Origin: Rhodobacterales bacterium
GTDB taxonomy: Bacteria; Pseudomonadota; Alphaproteobacteria; Rhodospirillales; JACKKN01
DNA: 32,334 bases
Assembly: GCA_020446745.1 (NCBI GenBank)
Contig: JAGREA010000058.1
Coordinates: forward strand, 1 to 32,334
Direction of reading: 5' to 3'
Shown here: positions 24,587-32,334 of the stretch, one piece after another
How positions within the stretch are numbered: the first letter of the stretch is position 1
Layout of the letters: each line of letters starts with the position of its first letter
The notes under the pieces: model-generated
The model's input: only the letters and a program-made list of their open reading frames with translations
What the model was told of the DNA's origin: nothing
The model's database searches: none
Position numbers and translations under genes: made by a program

Positions 24587-26902
24587 ATGGCCGGTTCTCA
24601 GGACGAGGGCTTCGAATCCTATCCGCTGGGCGAGGGCATTGTCCGCCTGCGATGGTTGATCATCATCGTCAGCCTGGCGATCACCGTGGCCACGGGCGTG
24701 GGCCTGCCGCGCCTGACCATGGAAACGGACAGCCGGGTGTACTTCGCCGCCGACAATCCGGACCGGCTGGCGCTGGAGGCCCTGGAAGAGACCTACACCA
24801 AGGACAACAACGTGATGATTGTCCTGGCCCCCAAGGACGGCAAGGTGTTCTCGCCGCGCGTCCTGGGCCTGGTGAAGATGCTGACGGAAGAGGCCTGGCA
24901 GGCGCCGTTTTCCCGGCGCGTCGACAGCCTGACCAACTTCCAGTATTCCCGCGCCGAAGGGGACGACCTGGTCATCGGTGACCTGATCGACGACCCCGAA
25001 GCCCTGACCGAGGACGACCTGGCCCGTCTGAAGGACGTGGCCATGACGCGCAAGGCCTTGTTCCGAAAGATCATTTCGGAAAAGGCCGACGTCACGGCGG
25101 TGAACATCACGGTGCTGAACCCGGGCGAAAGCCTGGACGAGATTCCCCAGGTGGCGGCCTTCGCCCGCGATCTGGTGGCCAAGACCAAGGCCGACTATCC
25201 GGACGTGGACTTCCACATCACCGGCGGGGTGATGATCGACCAGGCCTTCGCCGAGGCGGCGGAAACCGACACCAAGACCCTGATCCCGGCCATGCTGGTG
25301 CTGGTCATCGGCATCGTCATGGTGTCGCTCCGGGCCTTCATGGGCACCCTGGTGACGGTGGTGGTCATCGCCATGTCGGTGGTCACCACCCTGGGACTGG
25401 CCGGCTGGTACGGGCTGGTGCTCAACTCGTCCACCGCCGCGTCGCCGGTGATCATCATGACCCTGGCCGTGGCCCACAGCGTGCACATCCTGGCCGCCAT
25501 GGGCCACTTCATGGCCGGCGGGGCGGACCGGCGGTCGGCCCTGATCGAAGCCGTGCGGGTGGACATGTCGCCCATCGCCATCACCAGCCTGACCACGGCC
25601 ATCGGCTTCCTGACCCTGAACTTCAGCGTCTCGCCGCCGCTGCAGGAACTGGGCAACCTGGTGGCCATCGGGGTGGTCGTGGCGTTCCTCTATTCGGTCA
25701 TCTTCTTCCCCGCCGTGGTGTCCATGCTGCCCATCAAGGCGCCCAAGCCCGGCGGCATGATGGACCGCTTCATGCCGCGGCTGGCCGAATTCGTCATCGC
25801 CCGGCGCAAGGCCCTGCTGGTGGTCACCGGCCTGATCCTGGTGGTCCTGGGCGTCGGGGTGACGCGGATCCAGCTGGACGACGATTTCGTGCGGTACTTC
25901 GACCACCGCTACCAGTTCCGGGTCGATGCCGACTTCACCGAAGAGCGCCTGACCGGCCTGCAGATGCTGGAACTGTCCCTGCCGTCGGGCGAGGAAAGCG
26001 GCATCACCAACCCCGACTACCTGGCCAAGCTGGATGCCTTCGCCGACTGGTTCCGCCAGCAGGACAACGTGGTCCACGTGTCGGTGCTCAGCGACACCCT
26101 GAAGCGCCTGAACGAGAACCTGAACGCCGACGACCCATCGTTCTACCGGGTGCCGGAAACCAGCGAAATGGCGGCCCAGTACCTGATGATCTATGAGATG
26201 TCGGTGCCCTTCGGGCTGGACCTGAACAGCGCCATGGACATCGGCAAGTCCCAGTCGCGCATGACGGTGACGGTATCCAACGTGAAGGCCTCGCAGGTGC
26301 TGGCCCTGGCCGCCAAGGGCGAGGACTGGATGCAGAAGAACTGGCCGGAAATGTGGGGCGGGGTGAAGACCACGGGCATGTCCATGGCCGTGTCGCGCAT
26401 TTCCGACCGCAACATCCGGTCCATGCTGGGCGGCACCCTGGCCGGGCTGGTGCTGATCTCGCTGGTGCTGCTGATCGTGCTGCGCAGCGTGCCCATCGGC
26501 CTGATCAGCCTGGCCCCCAACCTGCTGCCGGCGGTGATCGCCTTCGGCATCTGGGGCTACCTGTTCGTCGAGGTCAACCTGGCCATTTCGGTGGTGGTCG
26601 CCATGACCCTGGGCATCGTGGTGGACGATACCGTCCACCTGCTCAGCAAGTACCTGCGGGCGCGGCGGGAAAAGGGCCTGAACCAGGCCGACGCCGTGCG
26701 CTATGCCATGGGGTCGGTGGGCATCGCCCTGATCGTCACCTCGGTGGCCCTGGTGGCGGGCTTCGGCCTGCTGGCCACGTCGGGCTTCGCCGTCAACGCC
26801 GACATGGGGCTGCTCAGCGCCATCACCATTGCCGTGGCCCTGCTGACCGACTTCCTGTTCCTTCCCCCTCTCCTGATCTATCTCGACCGGAGGAAATCAT
26901 GA
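24587..26902 (+). CDS. RND superfamily exporter with MMPL/HpnN-like fold
   Basis: This 771-residue inner-membrane transporter has the RND layout: TM1 (WLIIIVSLAITVATGVGL), a periplasmic loop of about 190 residues, TM2-6 (from LIPAMLVLVIGIVMVSL), TM7 (LLVVTGLILVVLGVGV), a second periplasmic loop, and TM8-12 (from LAGLVLISLVLLIVL). The segments LAVAHSVHILAAM and VVDDTVHLLSKYLRARRE are the paired TM4/TM10-type motifs of the MMPL/HpnN group, whose members move lipids such as hopanoids, mycolates or fatty acids rather than drugs. AAGGG precedes the ATG. Its stop overlaps the ATG of the next gene (ATGA), so a LolA-like protein is translated with it. Confidence 0.93.
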   Translation: MAGSQDEGFESYPLGEGIVRLRWLIIIVSLAITVATGVGLPRLTMETDSRVYFAADNPDRLALEALEETYTKDNNVMIVLAPKDGKVFSPRVLGLVKMLTEEAWQAPFSRRVDSLTNFQYSRAEGDDLVIGDLIDDPEALTEDDLARLKDVAMTRKALFRKIISEKADVTAVNITVLNPGESLDEIPQVAAFARDLVAKTKADYPDVDFHITGGVMIDQAFAEAAETDTKTLIPAMLVLVIGIVMVSLRAFMGTLVTVVVIAMSVVTTLGLAGWYGLVLNSSTAASPVIIMTLAVAHSVHILAAMGHFMAGGADRRSALIEAVRVDMSPIAITSLTTAIGFLTLNFSVSPPLQELGNLVAIGVVVAFLYSVIFFPAVVSMLPIKAPKPGGMMDRFMPRLAEFVIARRKALLVVTGLILVVLGVGVTRIQLDDDFVRYFDHRYQFRVDADFTEERLTGLQMLELSLPSGEESGITNPDYLAKLDAFADWFRQQDNVVHVSVLSDTLKRLNENLNADDPSFYRVPETSEMAAQYLMIYEMSVPFGLDLNSAMDIGKSQSRMTVTVSNVKASQVLALAAKGEDWMQKNWPEMWGGVKTTGMSMAVSRISDRNIRSMLGGTLAGLVLISLVLLIVLRSVPIGLISLAPNLLPAVIAFGIWGYLFVEVNLAISVVVAMTLGIVVDDTVHLLSKYLRARREKGLNQADAVRYAMGSVGIALIVTSVALVAGFGLLATSGFAVNADMGLLSAITIAVALLTDFLFLPPLLIYLDRRKS

Positions 26903-27711
26903 CTCGTGCTGTGACCCTGGCCCTTCCCCTGACCGCCGTCGCGGCGGCCCTGCTGGCCGTCGCCACCGCCGCCTGGGCCGAAACGCCCGAGGAAGCGGGC
27001 CTGCGGATCGCCAAGGAAGCCGACGCCTACGACGCCGGGTTCGGCGATTCCGTGGCCGACGGCACCATGATCCTGCGCAACAAGGCCGGCAAGGAAAGCG
27101 TGCGCGAGTTCGAGGCCCGCACCCTGGAAATGGCCGACGACGGCGACAAGAGCATCAACCTGTTCAAGGAGCCCCGCGACGTGAAGGGCACCGCCGTGCT
27201 GACCTTCACCCACCGTTCGGGCGACGACGACCAGTGGCTGTACCTGCCGGCCCTGAAGCGGACCAAGCGCATCAGCTCGTCCAACAAGTCCGGCTCCTAC
27301 ATGGGCAGCGAGTTCTCCTACGAGGACCTGGGCAGCCCCGAGGTGGAGAAGTACACCTACAAATACCTGAAGGACGAACCCTGCCCCGGCGGCGACGGCC
27401 TGACCTGCTTTGTGATGGAACGCTATCCCACGGACAAGGGTTCGGGCTACACGCGCCAGATCGTGTGGCAGGAAAAGGAAACCTACCGGGCCTACAAGGT
27501 CGACTACTACGACCGCAAGGACGCCTTTCTGAAAACGTTAACGTTTGAGGACTACAAGAAATATCTGGATAAGCACTGGCGACCCGGGAAAATGTTGATG
27601 GTGAACCATCAAACGGGTAAAAGCACGGTCATGACCTGGGCCAACTACCAGTTCCAGTCCGGGTTGCGCGAGGCAGACTTCAATGCGAACCGGTTGAAGA
27701 GCCTGCGCTAG
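26899..27711 (+). CDS. LolA-like outer-membrane lipoprotein-sorting protein
   Basis: This 270-residue periplasmic protein has a signal peptide (MTRAVTLALPLTAVAAALLA with cleavage after AWA). The mature part matches the LolA-like family often found beside MMPL transporters: DGTMILRNKAGKESVREFEA, a segment TFTHRSGDDDQWLYLPALKR with TKRISS, GSYMGSEFSYEDLG, and an ending FQSGLREADFNANRLKSLR. Such proteins have a half-barrel that holds a hydrophobic ligand. A strong AGGAAATC ribosome site lies inside the end of the RND gene. Two cysteines (PCPGGDGLTC) may form a disulfide. I infer that it accepts a lipid from the RND protein and carries it across the periplasm. Confidence 0.9.
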   Translation: MTRAVTLALPLTAVAAALLAVATAAWAETPEEAGLRIAKEADAYDAGFGDSVADGTMILRNKAGKESVREFEARTLEMADDGDKSINLFKEPRDVKGTAVLTFTHRSGDDDQWLYLPALKRTKRISSSNKSGSYMGSEFSYEDLGSPEVEKYTYKYLKDEPCPGGDGLTCFVMERYPTDKGSGYTRQIVWQEKETYRAYKVDYYDRKDAFLKTLTFEDYKKYLDKHWRPGKMLMVNHQTGKSTVMTWANYQFQSGLREADFNANRLKSLR

Positions 27712-27736
27712 GGCGGCTTGACCGCAGCGAGGGGAC

Positions 27737-29050
27737 ATGGCGATCGTGGCGCAGAAACGCGCTGTCGCGGCGGAACGCGAGGGGCGGCGGGCCGGTCTGG
27801 CACCGGCGGCCAGATCCCTGTCGTGGGCCTTGCCCTGGTCCCTGCTGCTGGCCCTGGGCCTGCTGGCCACCGACGCCGTGGCCCAGGAAGGGGACGGCGA
27901 TTCCATCACCGAACTGTCGGGCTGGGCCGCCCTTGAGGTGCGGGCCTTCCCCTCGGCGCCCCAGAACGCCGGGCAGGAGAACCAGCGGGTTCAGCCCTCG
28001 GTGGCCGTGCGGCCGGAAATCCGCCACGAATGGAACGGCGGCGACGACCGCCTGACCCTCATCCCCTTCGCCCGTTGGGACGCCACCGACGGCAAGCGCA
28101 GCCACGTGGACCTGCGCGAGGCCAACTGGCAGCACCTGGCCGACAACTGGGACCTGACCGTGGGCCTGGGCAAGGTGTTCTGGGGGGTCACCGAGTCCCG
28201 CCACCTGGTGGACATCATCAACCAGACGGACGAGGTGGAGGATCCCGACGGCGAGGACAAGCTCGGCCAGCCGATGATCAACCTGAACCTGCATCGGGAC
28301 ATCGGTTCGTTCGCCTTTTATGTCCTGCCGGGCTTCCGCGAGCGCATCTATCCGGGCCGGGCCGGGCGCCTGCGCTATGTGTTCCCCGTGGACACCGACG
28401 CCACCCGCTTCGAATCCGGGGCCAAGGACCGCCACGTCGATCTGGCGGCCCGCTGGGCCCACAGCATCGGCGACTGGGACATCGGCCTGTCCCACTTCCA
28501 CGGCACCAGCCGCGAGCCGCGCCTGACGCCGGGCCTGGACAGCGGCGGCCGGCTGATCCTGATTCCCACCTACGACATCATCGACCAGACGGGCCTGACG
28601 GTGCAGATGACCACCGGCCCCTGGCTGTGGAAGTTCGAGGGCATGTCGCGCTGGGGCCACCAGACGGACCACCACTTCCTGGCCGCCGTGCCGGGCGTGG
28701 AATACACCCTTTACGACCTGTTCGAGTCCGGCAAGGACCTGGGCCTGCTGCTGGAATACCAGTATGACGGGCGCAACAACGCGGCCCCGCGCACGGCCGC
28801 CAACGACGATATCTTCGTCGGCACCCGCCTGGCCTTCAACAACACCGACAGCACGGAAATCCTGCTGGGCGCCTCGGTGGACCGCCACCACGGCGCCTTC
28901 GGCATCGGGCTGGAAGCGGAAACCCGCCTGACCGACGTGTGGACCATCGAGCTGGAAGCCCGCATGACGTCCAACGTCCCCCAGACCGACGTCCTGTTCG
29001 CCACCCGCAAGGACGATTTCGTGCAGCTTCGGCTGTTCCGGTACTTCTGA
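27737..29050 (+). CDS. Outer-membrane beta-barrel protein, DUF1302/porin-like
   Basis: This 437-residue protein has a long basic N-region and then a signal peptide core (LPWSLLLALGLLATDAVAQ) with likely cleavage after VAQ or AVA. The mature chain is made of alternating amphipathic strands such as LSGWAALEVRAFPS, DLTVGLGKVFWGVTES and LGLLLEYQYDGRNNA, and it ends in LRLFRYF. A terminal aromatic Phe is the outer-membrane insertion signal. The LREANWQH/GKVFWGVTESRHLVD segment resembles barrels encoded next to MMPL and LolA-like genes. GAGGGG precedes the ATG, 25 bases after the LolA-like stop, so the three genes form one operon. The specific cargo is unknown. Confidence 0.85.
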   Translation: MAIVAQKRAVAAEREGRRAGLAPAARSLSWALPWSLLLALGLLATDAVAQEGDGDSITELSGWAALEVRAFPSAPQNAGQENQRVQPSVAVRPEIRHEWNGGDDRLTLIPFARWDATDGKRSHVDLREANWQHLADNWDLTVGLGKVFWGVTESRHLVDIINQTDEVEDPDGEDKLGQPMINLNLHRDIGSFAFYVLPGFRERIYPGRAGRLRYVFPVDTDATRFESGAKDRHVDLAARWAHSIGDWDIGLSHFHGTSREPRLTPGLDSGGRLILIPTYDIIDQTGLTVQMTTGPWLWKFEGMSRWGHQTDHHFLAAVPGVEYTLYDLFESGKDLGLLLEYQYDGRNNAAPRTAANDDIFVGTRLAFNNTDSTEILLGASVDRHHGAFGIGLEAETRLTDVWTIELEARMTSNVPQTDVLFATRKDDFVQLRLFRYF

Positions 29051-29114
29051 ATATAATCGTATGAAAACAAGCACTTGGGCGTGCATTCCAGGCGATGGAT
29101 CACCCATCTGCCTA

Positions 29115-29143
29115 TGGATTGCCGTGCGGGAATGCTGTAGAAT
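29115..29143 (+). promoter_or_regulatory. Weak promoter candidate before the C-terminally anchored protein
   Basis: A good -10, TAGAAT at 29138-29143, has only a poor -35 (TGGATT at 29115-29120, 17-base spacer). The 215-base gap (29051-29265) also holds a small hairpin (CGGGTAACACCCG near 29163). No other structure was recognised. Confidence 0.3.
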
Positions 29144-29265
29144 AACCTTAACGCAATGATAACGGGTAACACCCGGGCGGGGGCGCTGGACAGCGCATCG
29201 AACTTGAGGGAAACCGTGGCCCGAGAACCGTCTCGCCGGGTCAGGTGATAGACGGGAGTGGTCAC

Positions 29266-30207
29266 ATGACCGCAGCGTGTTTGCGAGAGCACGCCGTACA
29301 GGTGCGAAATTGGATGTTCGCGGCGGCCCTGGCCATGGCGCTGGGTGCTCCTGTTTGTGCGTTTGCCAGCCCCATCGACTATGCGGACAAGCCGGCCGAG
29401 GCGCCCGAGACGACGGTGCGGGACCAGACCCCCCTGTACACCCCGTCGGGCCTGTCGGTGCTGCGCGACCGCATCGACCGGACCACGGCCGATACGCCGG
29501 ACTACGGCATTCCCAACATCGACCAGGCCTACACGCCCCGCCAGGTACCCGCTTCGGTGGGCGTGGGCCGGGCGCCGGACGGCGGCATCCAGAGCTTCAC
29601 GCCGGCCGGGATCAACGTGTCGCCCACGGCGCCGACCCTGCCCACGGCATCCAACCGCGGCGCCACCGCCAACAGCGCCCTGGAACGGGTCCTGCGCACC
29701 TATGTGAACACGGCGCCCGGCGGGGCCTCCACCACCAACATCGGCGGCGTGAACATCGCCGACGGCCAGAACCAGACCCGCAACCGCCGGGCCTCGGAAG
29801 ACAGCCAGTCACCCCTGGCCAAGCTGGCCGACGAGATCCTGGCCGACGTGGTGGAAAGCGTGCTCACCTCCCAGGTGGACGAGAACGGCAAGATCACCTT
29901 CTCGGTCCTGGGCCTGGGCCAGTTCGAGGTGAACCGCAGCGACGACGGTCAGGTCTCCATGATGGAGCGGGGCACCGGGGCCAGCGTCACCTACACCGAC
30001 GGCGGCTACGCCGGCCATGGGCACCAGGGCGCCGCGGGCGGCGGCGATGGGACCTACCGCCCCACCGGCGGCAGCCTGGGATTCTCGCTGGACTATTTCC
30101 TCAGCAGCATTTTTGCCCACATGGTGGGATCGCCCGTGTTCTGGGTGCTGCTGGTCCTGGCGGTGATGCTGTCGGCCGTCCTGGTGGTGCGCCGGGTCAG
30201 TCACTGA
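29266..30207 (+). CDS. Exported protein with C-terminal membrane anchor, unknown function
   Basis: This 313-residue protein has a signal peptide (VRNWMFAAALAMALGAPVCA then FAS) and a C-terminal hydrophobic segment SPVFWVLLVLAVMLSAVLVV followed by RRVSH. This gives an extracytoplasmic domain fixed by a C-terminal anchor with a basic tip, superficially like sorting tails, but without a PEP motif. The mature N-terminal half is low in structure and Pro/Thr/Asn-rich (PTAPTLPTASNRGATANSA), then a helical part (LAKLADEILADVVESVLT) and a beta part (KITFSVLGLGQFEVN). No family was recognised. GGGAG precedes the ATG. Its stop overlaps the stop of the convergent SGNH hydrolase gene by 11 bases. Confidence 0.8.
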   Translation: MTAACLREHAVQVRNWMFAAALAMALGAPVCAFASPIDYADKPAEAPETTVRDQTPLYTPSGLSVLRDRIDRTTADTPDYGIPNIDQAYTPRQVPASVGVGRAPDGGIQSFTPAGINVSPTAPTLPTASNRGATANSALERVLRTYVNTAPGGASTTNIGGVNIADGQNQTRNRRASEDSQSPLAKLADEILADVVESVLTSQVDENGKITFSVLGLGQFEVNRSDDGQVSMMERGTGASVTYTDGGYAGHGHQGAAGGGDGTYRPTGGSLGFSLDYFLSSIFAHMVGSPVFWVLLVLAVMLSAVLVVRRVSH

Positions 30208-31378
30208 CCCGACGCAGCAGGAGCTCCGCCACCACGCGGTGGCCCTTGGCGGTCAGGTGTCCCTCGTTGGGATAGAACCAGTCCGCCGCTTCCGACGCCC
30301 CCACCGCAGCGCGCTTTCGCGACAGTTCGGCGGCCAGATCGATCACCGGTACACCGGCGGCGTCCAGGCCCGAGAGGATGTCCTGGCGGATCACGTCCTG
30401 GTAGCGGGCCGAGGCCCCGTCGGAATCCACCAGCATGGAGCGCCCGGGCATCAGCGCCACGTCCAGGCGGATGCCCTTGGCCGCCAGGCCGTCGCGCAGG
30501 CGCAGCACCAGGGCCTGGTAAAGGGCCAGGGACGGCCCCGCGTGAGCCCGGAACCGGGCCGCCAGGTCGTCGGGCCAGCGCGGCGGCAGCAGCCCCGACC
30601 AGCGGGCGATCTCGGTGCCGGCCATCCAGTCCAGCACCGGCCCCCTGGAAACCGGCACGATGCCGTCCAGAATCAGGTCGCCCAGGGTGCGGGCCCGTTC
30701 GGCCGTCGGCTTGGCGGCGCGGGGCACCGGCACGTTTTCCAGCACCAGCGCGCCATCCCGCAGGCGGAACAGGGGCTTGGCGTTGTGCACCTGGACCGGA
30801 AAGGGATTCATGTTGTCGATCAGGTCGTTGGCCAGATAGGTGACCAGCAGCACCCGGTCCGCCTGCAGCAGGTCCAGCCCCCGCTCCGCCAGCAGCAGTT
30901 CCTGGTCGGTGCTGTAGCCGGGCACGCCCATGTTGTCGAAGGCCCGGGCGCCGCCGGCCAACTCGTTCAATTGGGCGGTGAAGGTCTGGTCGTCGGTCAC
31001 CCCCAGGCCGAAGGTGAAGCTGTCGCCGTAGATGGCCGTCACCGGGATCCGCGCCCCGGCGCCGCCGAACAGGGGCGCGCCGCGGAAGCCGAAGGTGTTG
31101 ACCGCGTAATCGGTGTCGAAATCATAGTGGCGGTGGCGGCCGGTCCAGTCGCGGGTCAAGGCCCACCCCAGGTTGGGGTCATAGCGGAACAGGCCCTTGT
31201 CCATGCGGTCGCTGCCCTCGATGTGGCCGCGCAGGGCCCCCAGGCCGATTTCCACCAGCACCAGGCCGGCCAGGGAGGCCAGCGTCACGGTGAGCAGACC
31301 GAACAGGAACGACCGGACCCGCCCGGCCGGGGCCGTCGGGGGCTGGGTCCGCTGCGTGCCGTCGTCGTCCGGTGTCAT
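30197..31378 (-). CDS. Membrane-anchored SGNH/GDSL hydrolase-like protein
   Basis: This 393-residue protein has one N-terminal membrane segment (RVRSFLFGLLTVTLASLAGL, residues about 20-45), so the catalytic domain is probably periplasmic. The SGNH blocks are visible: block I YGDSFTFGLGV with the Ser nucleophile near residue 118, the Gly in NMGVPGYSTDQE, block III YLANDLID with Asn near residue 183, and the final NEGHLTAKGH with the His near residue 372 (Asn replaces the usual Asp three residues before it). Members remove or transfer acyl groups, often acetyl groups on polysaccharides. The start follows CGGAG. It lies downstream of a PEP-CTERM gene with a terminator between them. The substrate is unproven. 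Confidence 0.85.
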   Translation of the reverse strand: MTPDDDGTQRTQPPTAPAGRVRSFLFGLLTVTLASLAGLVLVEIGLGALRGHIEGSDRMDKGLFRYDPNLGWALTRDWTGRHRHYDFDTDYAVNTFGFRGAPLFGGAGARIPVTAIYGDSFTFGLGVTDDQTFTAQLNELAGGARAFDNMGVPGYSTDQELLLAERGLDLLQADRVLLVTYLANDLIDNMNPFPVQVHNAKPLFRLRDGALVLENVPVPRAAKPTAERARTLGDLILDGIVPVSRGPVLDWMAGTEIARWSGLLPPRWPDDLAARFRAHAGPSLALYQALVLRLRDGLAAKGIRLDVALMPGRSMLVDSDGASARYQDVIRQDILSGLDAAGVPVIDLAAELSRKRAAVGASEAADWFYPNEGHLTAKGHRVVAELLLRRVSD

Positions 31379-31431
31379 GGGGTTCTCCGCCGATCGGGCC
31401 CATGGTAGCGGACGAATCCGCCCATGGAAAA

Positions 31432-31455
31432 GGGCGGCCCAATCAGGGGCCGCCC
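31432..31455 (-). terminator. Terminator of the PEP-CTERM gene
   Basis: A perfect 9-bp stem (GGGCGGCCC at 31432-31440 with GGGCCGCCC at 31447-31455) closes a 6-base loop. On the minus strand it is followed by TTTT (31431-31428), on the plus strand by TTT. It separates the PEP-CTERM gene from the SGNH gene on the same strand. Confidence 0.75.
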
Positions 31456-31484
31456 TTTCGAGGCAATGAGATCAGATCAGAGGA

Positions 31485-32324
31485 TCAGGCGGCCTTGCGG
31501 CGGCGCCGCGCCAGGCCCATGCCCAGCAGGCCCAGGCCGAGGACCGACAGGGTGGCCGGTTCGGGAACCTGCTGGCCGCCACCGGGGACGAAGCCGTGGA
31601 TGGTGTCGTTGCCGCAGGTGGCGTTGCCCCACAGCAGCTCGAAGCCCTGGTCGAACAGGTTGGCGACCGAGGTGCCGCTCAGGGTGACGTCGATGCGGTA
31701 CTTGGGGTTGCTGCTGGAGGGGCTGCCGCTGTACAGGGTGACCTGGTTGACCGTGGTCGACACGCCGTCCACCAGATCGCCGTCGTAGATCAGGGTGTTG
31801 ATCTCTTCACCGCTGCCGTTGTAGCCGCTGCCGCAGGTGTTGCTGGACGAGCTGTTGGCATAGACGGCGCAGTCCCGGTAGGAGCCGGAATGGCCATAGC
31901 CGCGGCTGCCGAAGATGTCGGCGCTGGTCTGCCAGGCGACGCTCTCGTACAGGCCGACGGAGTTGATGCCGTAGGAGTTCCAGTCACCCAGGGCGCCGGA
32001 GCCGTGGGGATTCAGGACGATGGCGTAGTCGTAGCCGTTGCCGAAGTTGATGGCGATGTCGGCCGACCGGTAGAAGTCGTCCTCGTTCTTGCTGAAGTTC
32101 GTGTACAGGTGCAGCGTGAAGGTGTTCGAGCCACGCTCCCAATCGATGCCGAAGGCCTCGAAATCCGAACCACCAACCCGCTGGTACCAGCTGCTGCTGG
32201 TGCTCTCGCTGGTGTTATTGGAATAGGTCTGCAGGGTGTAGTCGTCGATCATATAGGCTTGCGCCGAACCAGCGCCCGCCAGGACCGCCACCGATGCAAT
32301 CGCCAAGAGCAGCTTCTTGGTCAT
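31485..32324 (-). CDS. PEP-CTERM sorting domain protein
   Basis: This 279-residue exported protein has a signal peptide (LLLAIASVAVLAGAGSAQA, cleavage after AQA) and a C-terminal sorting tail: VPEPATL, a hydrophobic stretch SVLGLGLLGMGLA, then RRRRKAA. This tripartite tail is recognised by an exosortase, which cleaves at the PEP motif and links the protein to the envelope or exopolysaccharide matrix. The mature domain is rich in Ser, Asn, Gly and Tyr with beta-strand character (NTFTLHLYTNFSKNEDDFYR, ADIAINFGNGYDYAIVLN), and three Cys lie in CAVYAN, TCGSGYN and TCGNDT. The base composition is slightly lower in G/C than that of its neighbours. The exosortase gene is not in the window. Upstream control lies beyond the right edge. 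Confidence 0.93.
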   Translation of the reverse strand: MTKKLLLAIASVAVLAGAGSAQAYMIDDYTLQTYSNNTSESTSSSWYQRVGGSDFEAFGIDWERGSNTFTLHLYTNFSKNEDDFYRSADIAINFGNGYDYAIVLNPHGSGALGDWNSYGINSVGLYESVAWQTSADIFGSRGYGHSGSYRDCAVYANSSSSNTCGSGYNGSGEEINTLIYDGDLVDGVSTTVNQVTLYSGSPSSSNPKYRIDVTLSGTSVANLFDQGFELLWGNATCGNDTIHGFVPGGGQQVPEPATLSVLGLGLLGMGLARRRRKAA

Positions 32325-32334
32325 TGCGATAAAC

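Noticed and set aside
24485-26638. A 717-codon minus-strand open frame
   Set aside because: It is antisense to the RND transporter gene and is His/Asp/Gln-rich with no domain; it is a GC-driven shadow.

Overview
The window reads as chromosomal DNA of a GC-rich alphaproteobacterium, probably of the Rhodospirillales type. The basis is strong G/C preference at third codon positions, a MipZ-type ParA ATPase (a hallmark of alphaproteobacterial division), a long-form PurC, and an intergenic palindrome of the kind common in this class. No phage, transposase, CRISPR array, rRNA or tRNA gene was seen. Genes are tightly packed and no gene-free stretch exceeds 300 bases. The giant open frames antisense to the real genes are GC-driven shadows.

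Layout. 1-2000: two overlapping-style short-chain dehydrogenases (the first cut by the window edge, the second lacking the usual catalytic residues) converge on an isochorismatase-like hydrolase. 2040-4015: a well-formed sigma70-type promoter, a DEAD-box RNA helicase with a long Arg/Asp tail, a stand-alone Lrp/AsnC ligand-binding domain, and a terminator. 4037-8166 (minus strand): an operon galU - ugd - phosphomannomutase/phosphoglucomutase - gamma-glutamylcyclotransferase-like, which supplies UDP-glucose, UDP-glucuronate and mannose/glucose phosphates for envelope polysaccharide. 8334-10693 (minus): a membrane J-domain protein, a VWA protein whose stop overlaps the J-protein start, and mipZ. 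10776-12830 (minus): a molybdopterin oxidoreductase.

12950-17349 (plus): two lipoproteins (one a DUF2927-like putative zinc protease), a 65-residue membrane protein, an LhgO-like FAD oxidoreductase, and a secreted TM1410/GH114-like barrel whose two halves appear in reversed order. 17354-17508 is a nested palindromic repeat. 17536-20118: a RimJ/RimL-like acetyltransferase, a membrane protein that looks frameshifted near its end, and a FabG/PhaB-like reductase. 20244-21831: two paralogous GNAT genes separated by four 13-bp tandem repeats, a strong terminator, and a small helical protein. 21853-24411: purC diverging from a MATE efflux gene.

24587-29050 (plus): an RND/MMPL transporter, a LolA-like periplasmic protein and an outer-membrane beta-barrel form a likely envelope-spanning lipid-trafficking unit. 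29266-32324: an exported protein with a C-terminal membrane anchor, a membrane-anchored SGNH hydrolase convergent with it, and a PEP-CTERM surface protein with a VPEP sorting tail. The second half of the window is therefore rich in cell-envelope functions. The most unusual items are the apparently circularly permuted GH114-like protein, the catalytically degenerate SDR, the probable frameshift, the intact HExxHxxGxxH motif in a DUF2927-like lipoprotein, and the repeat-separated GNAT pair.
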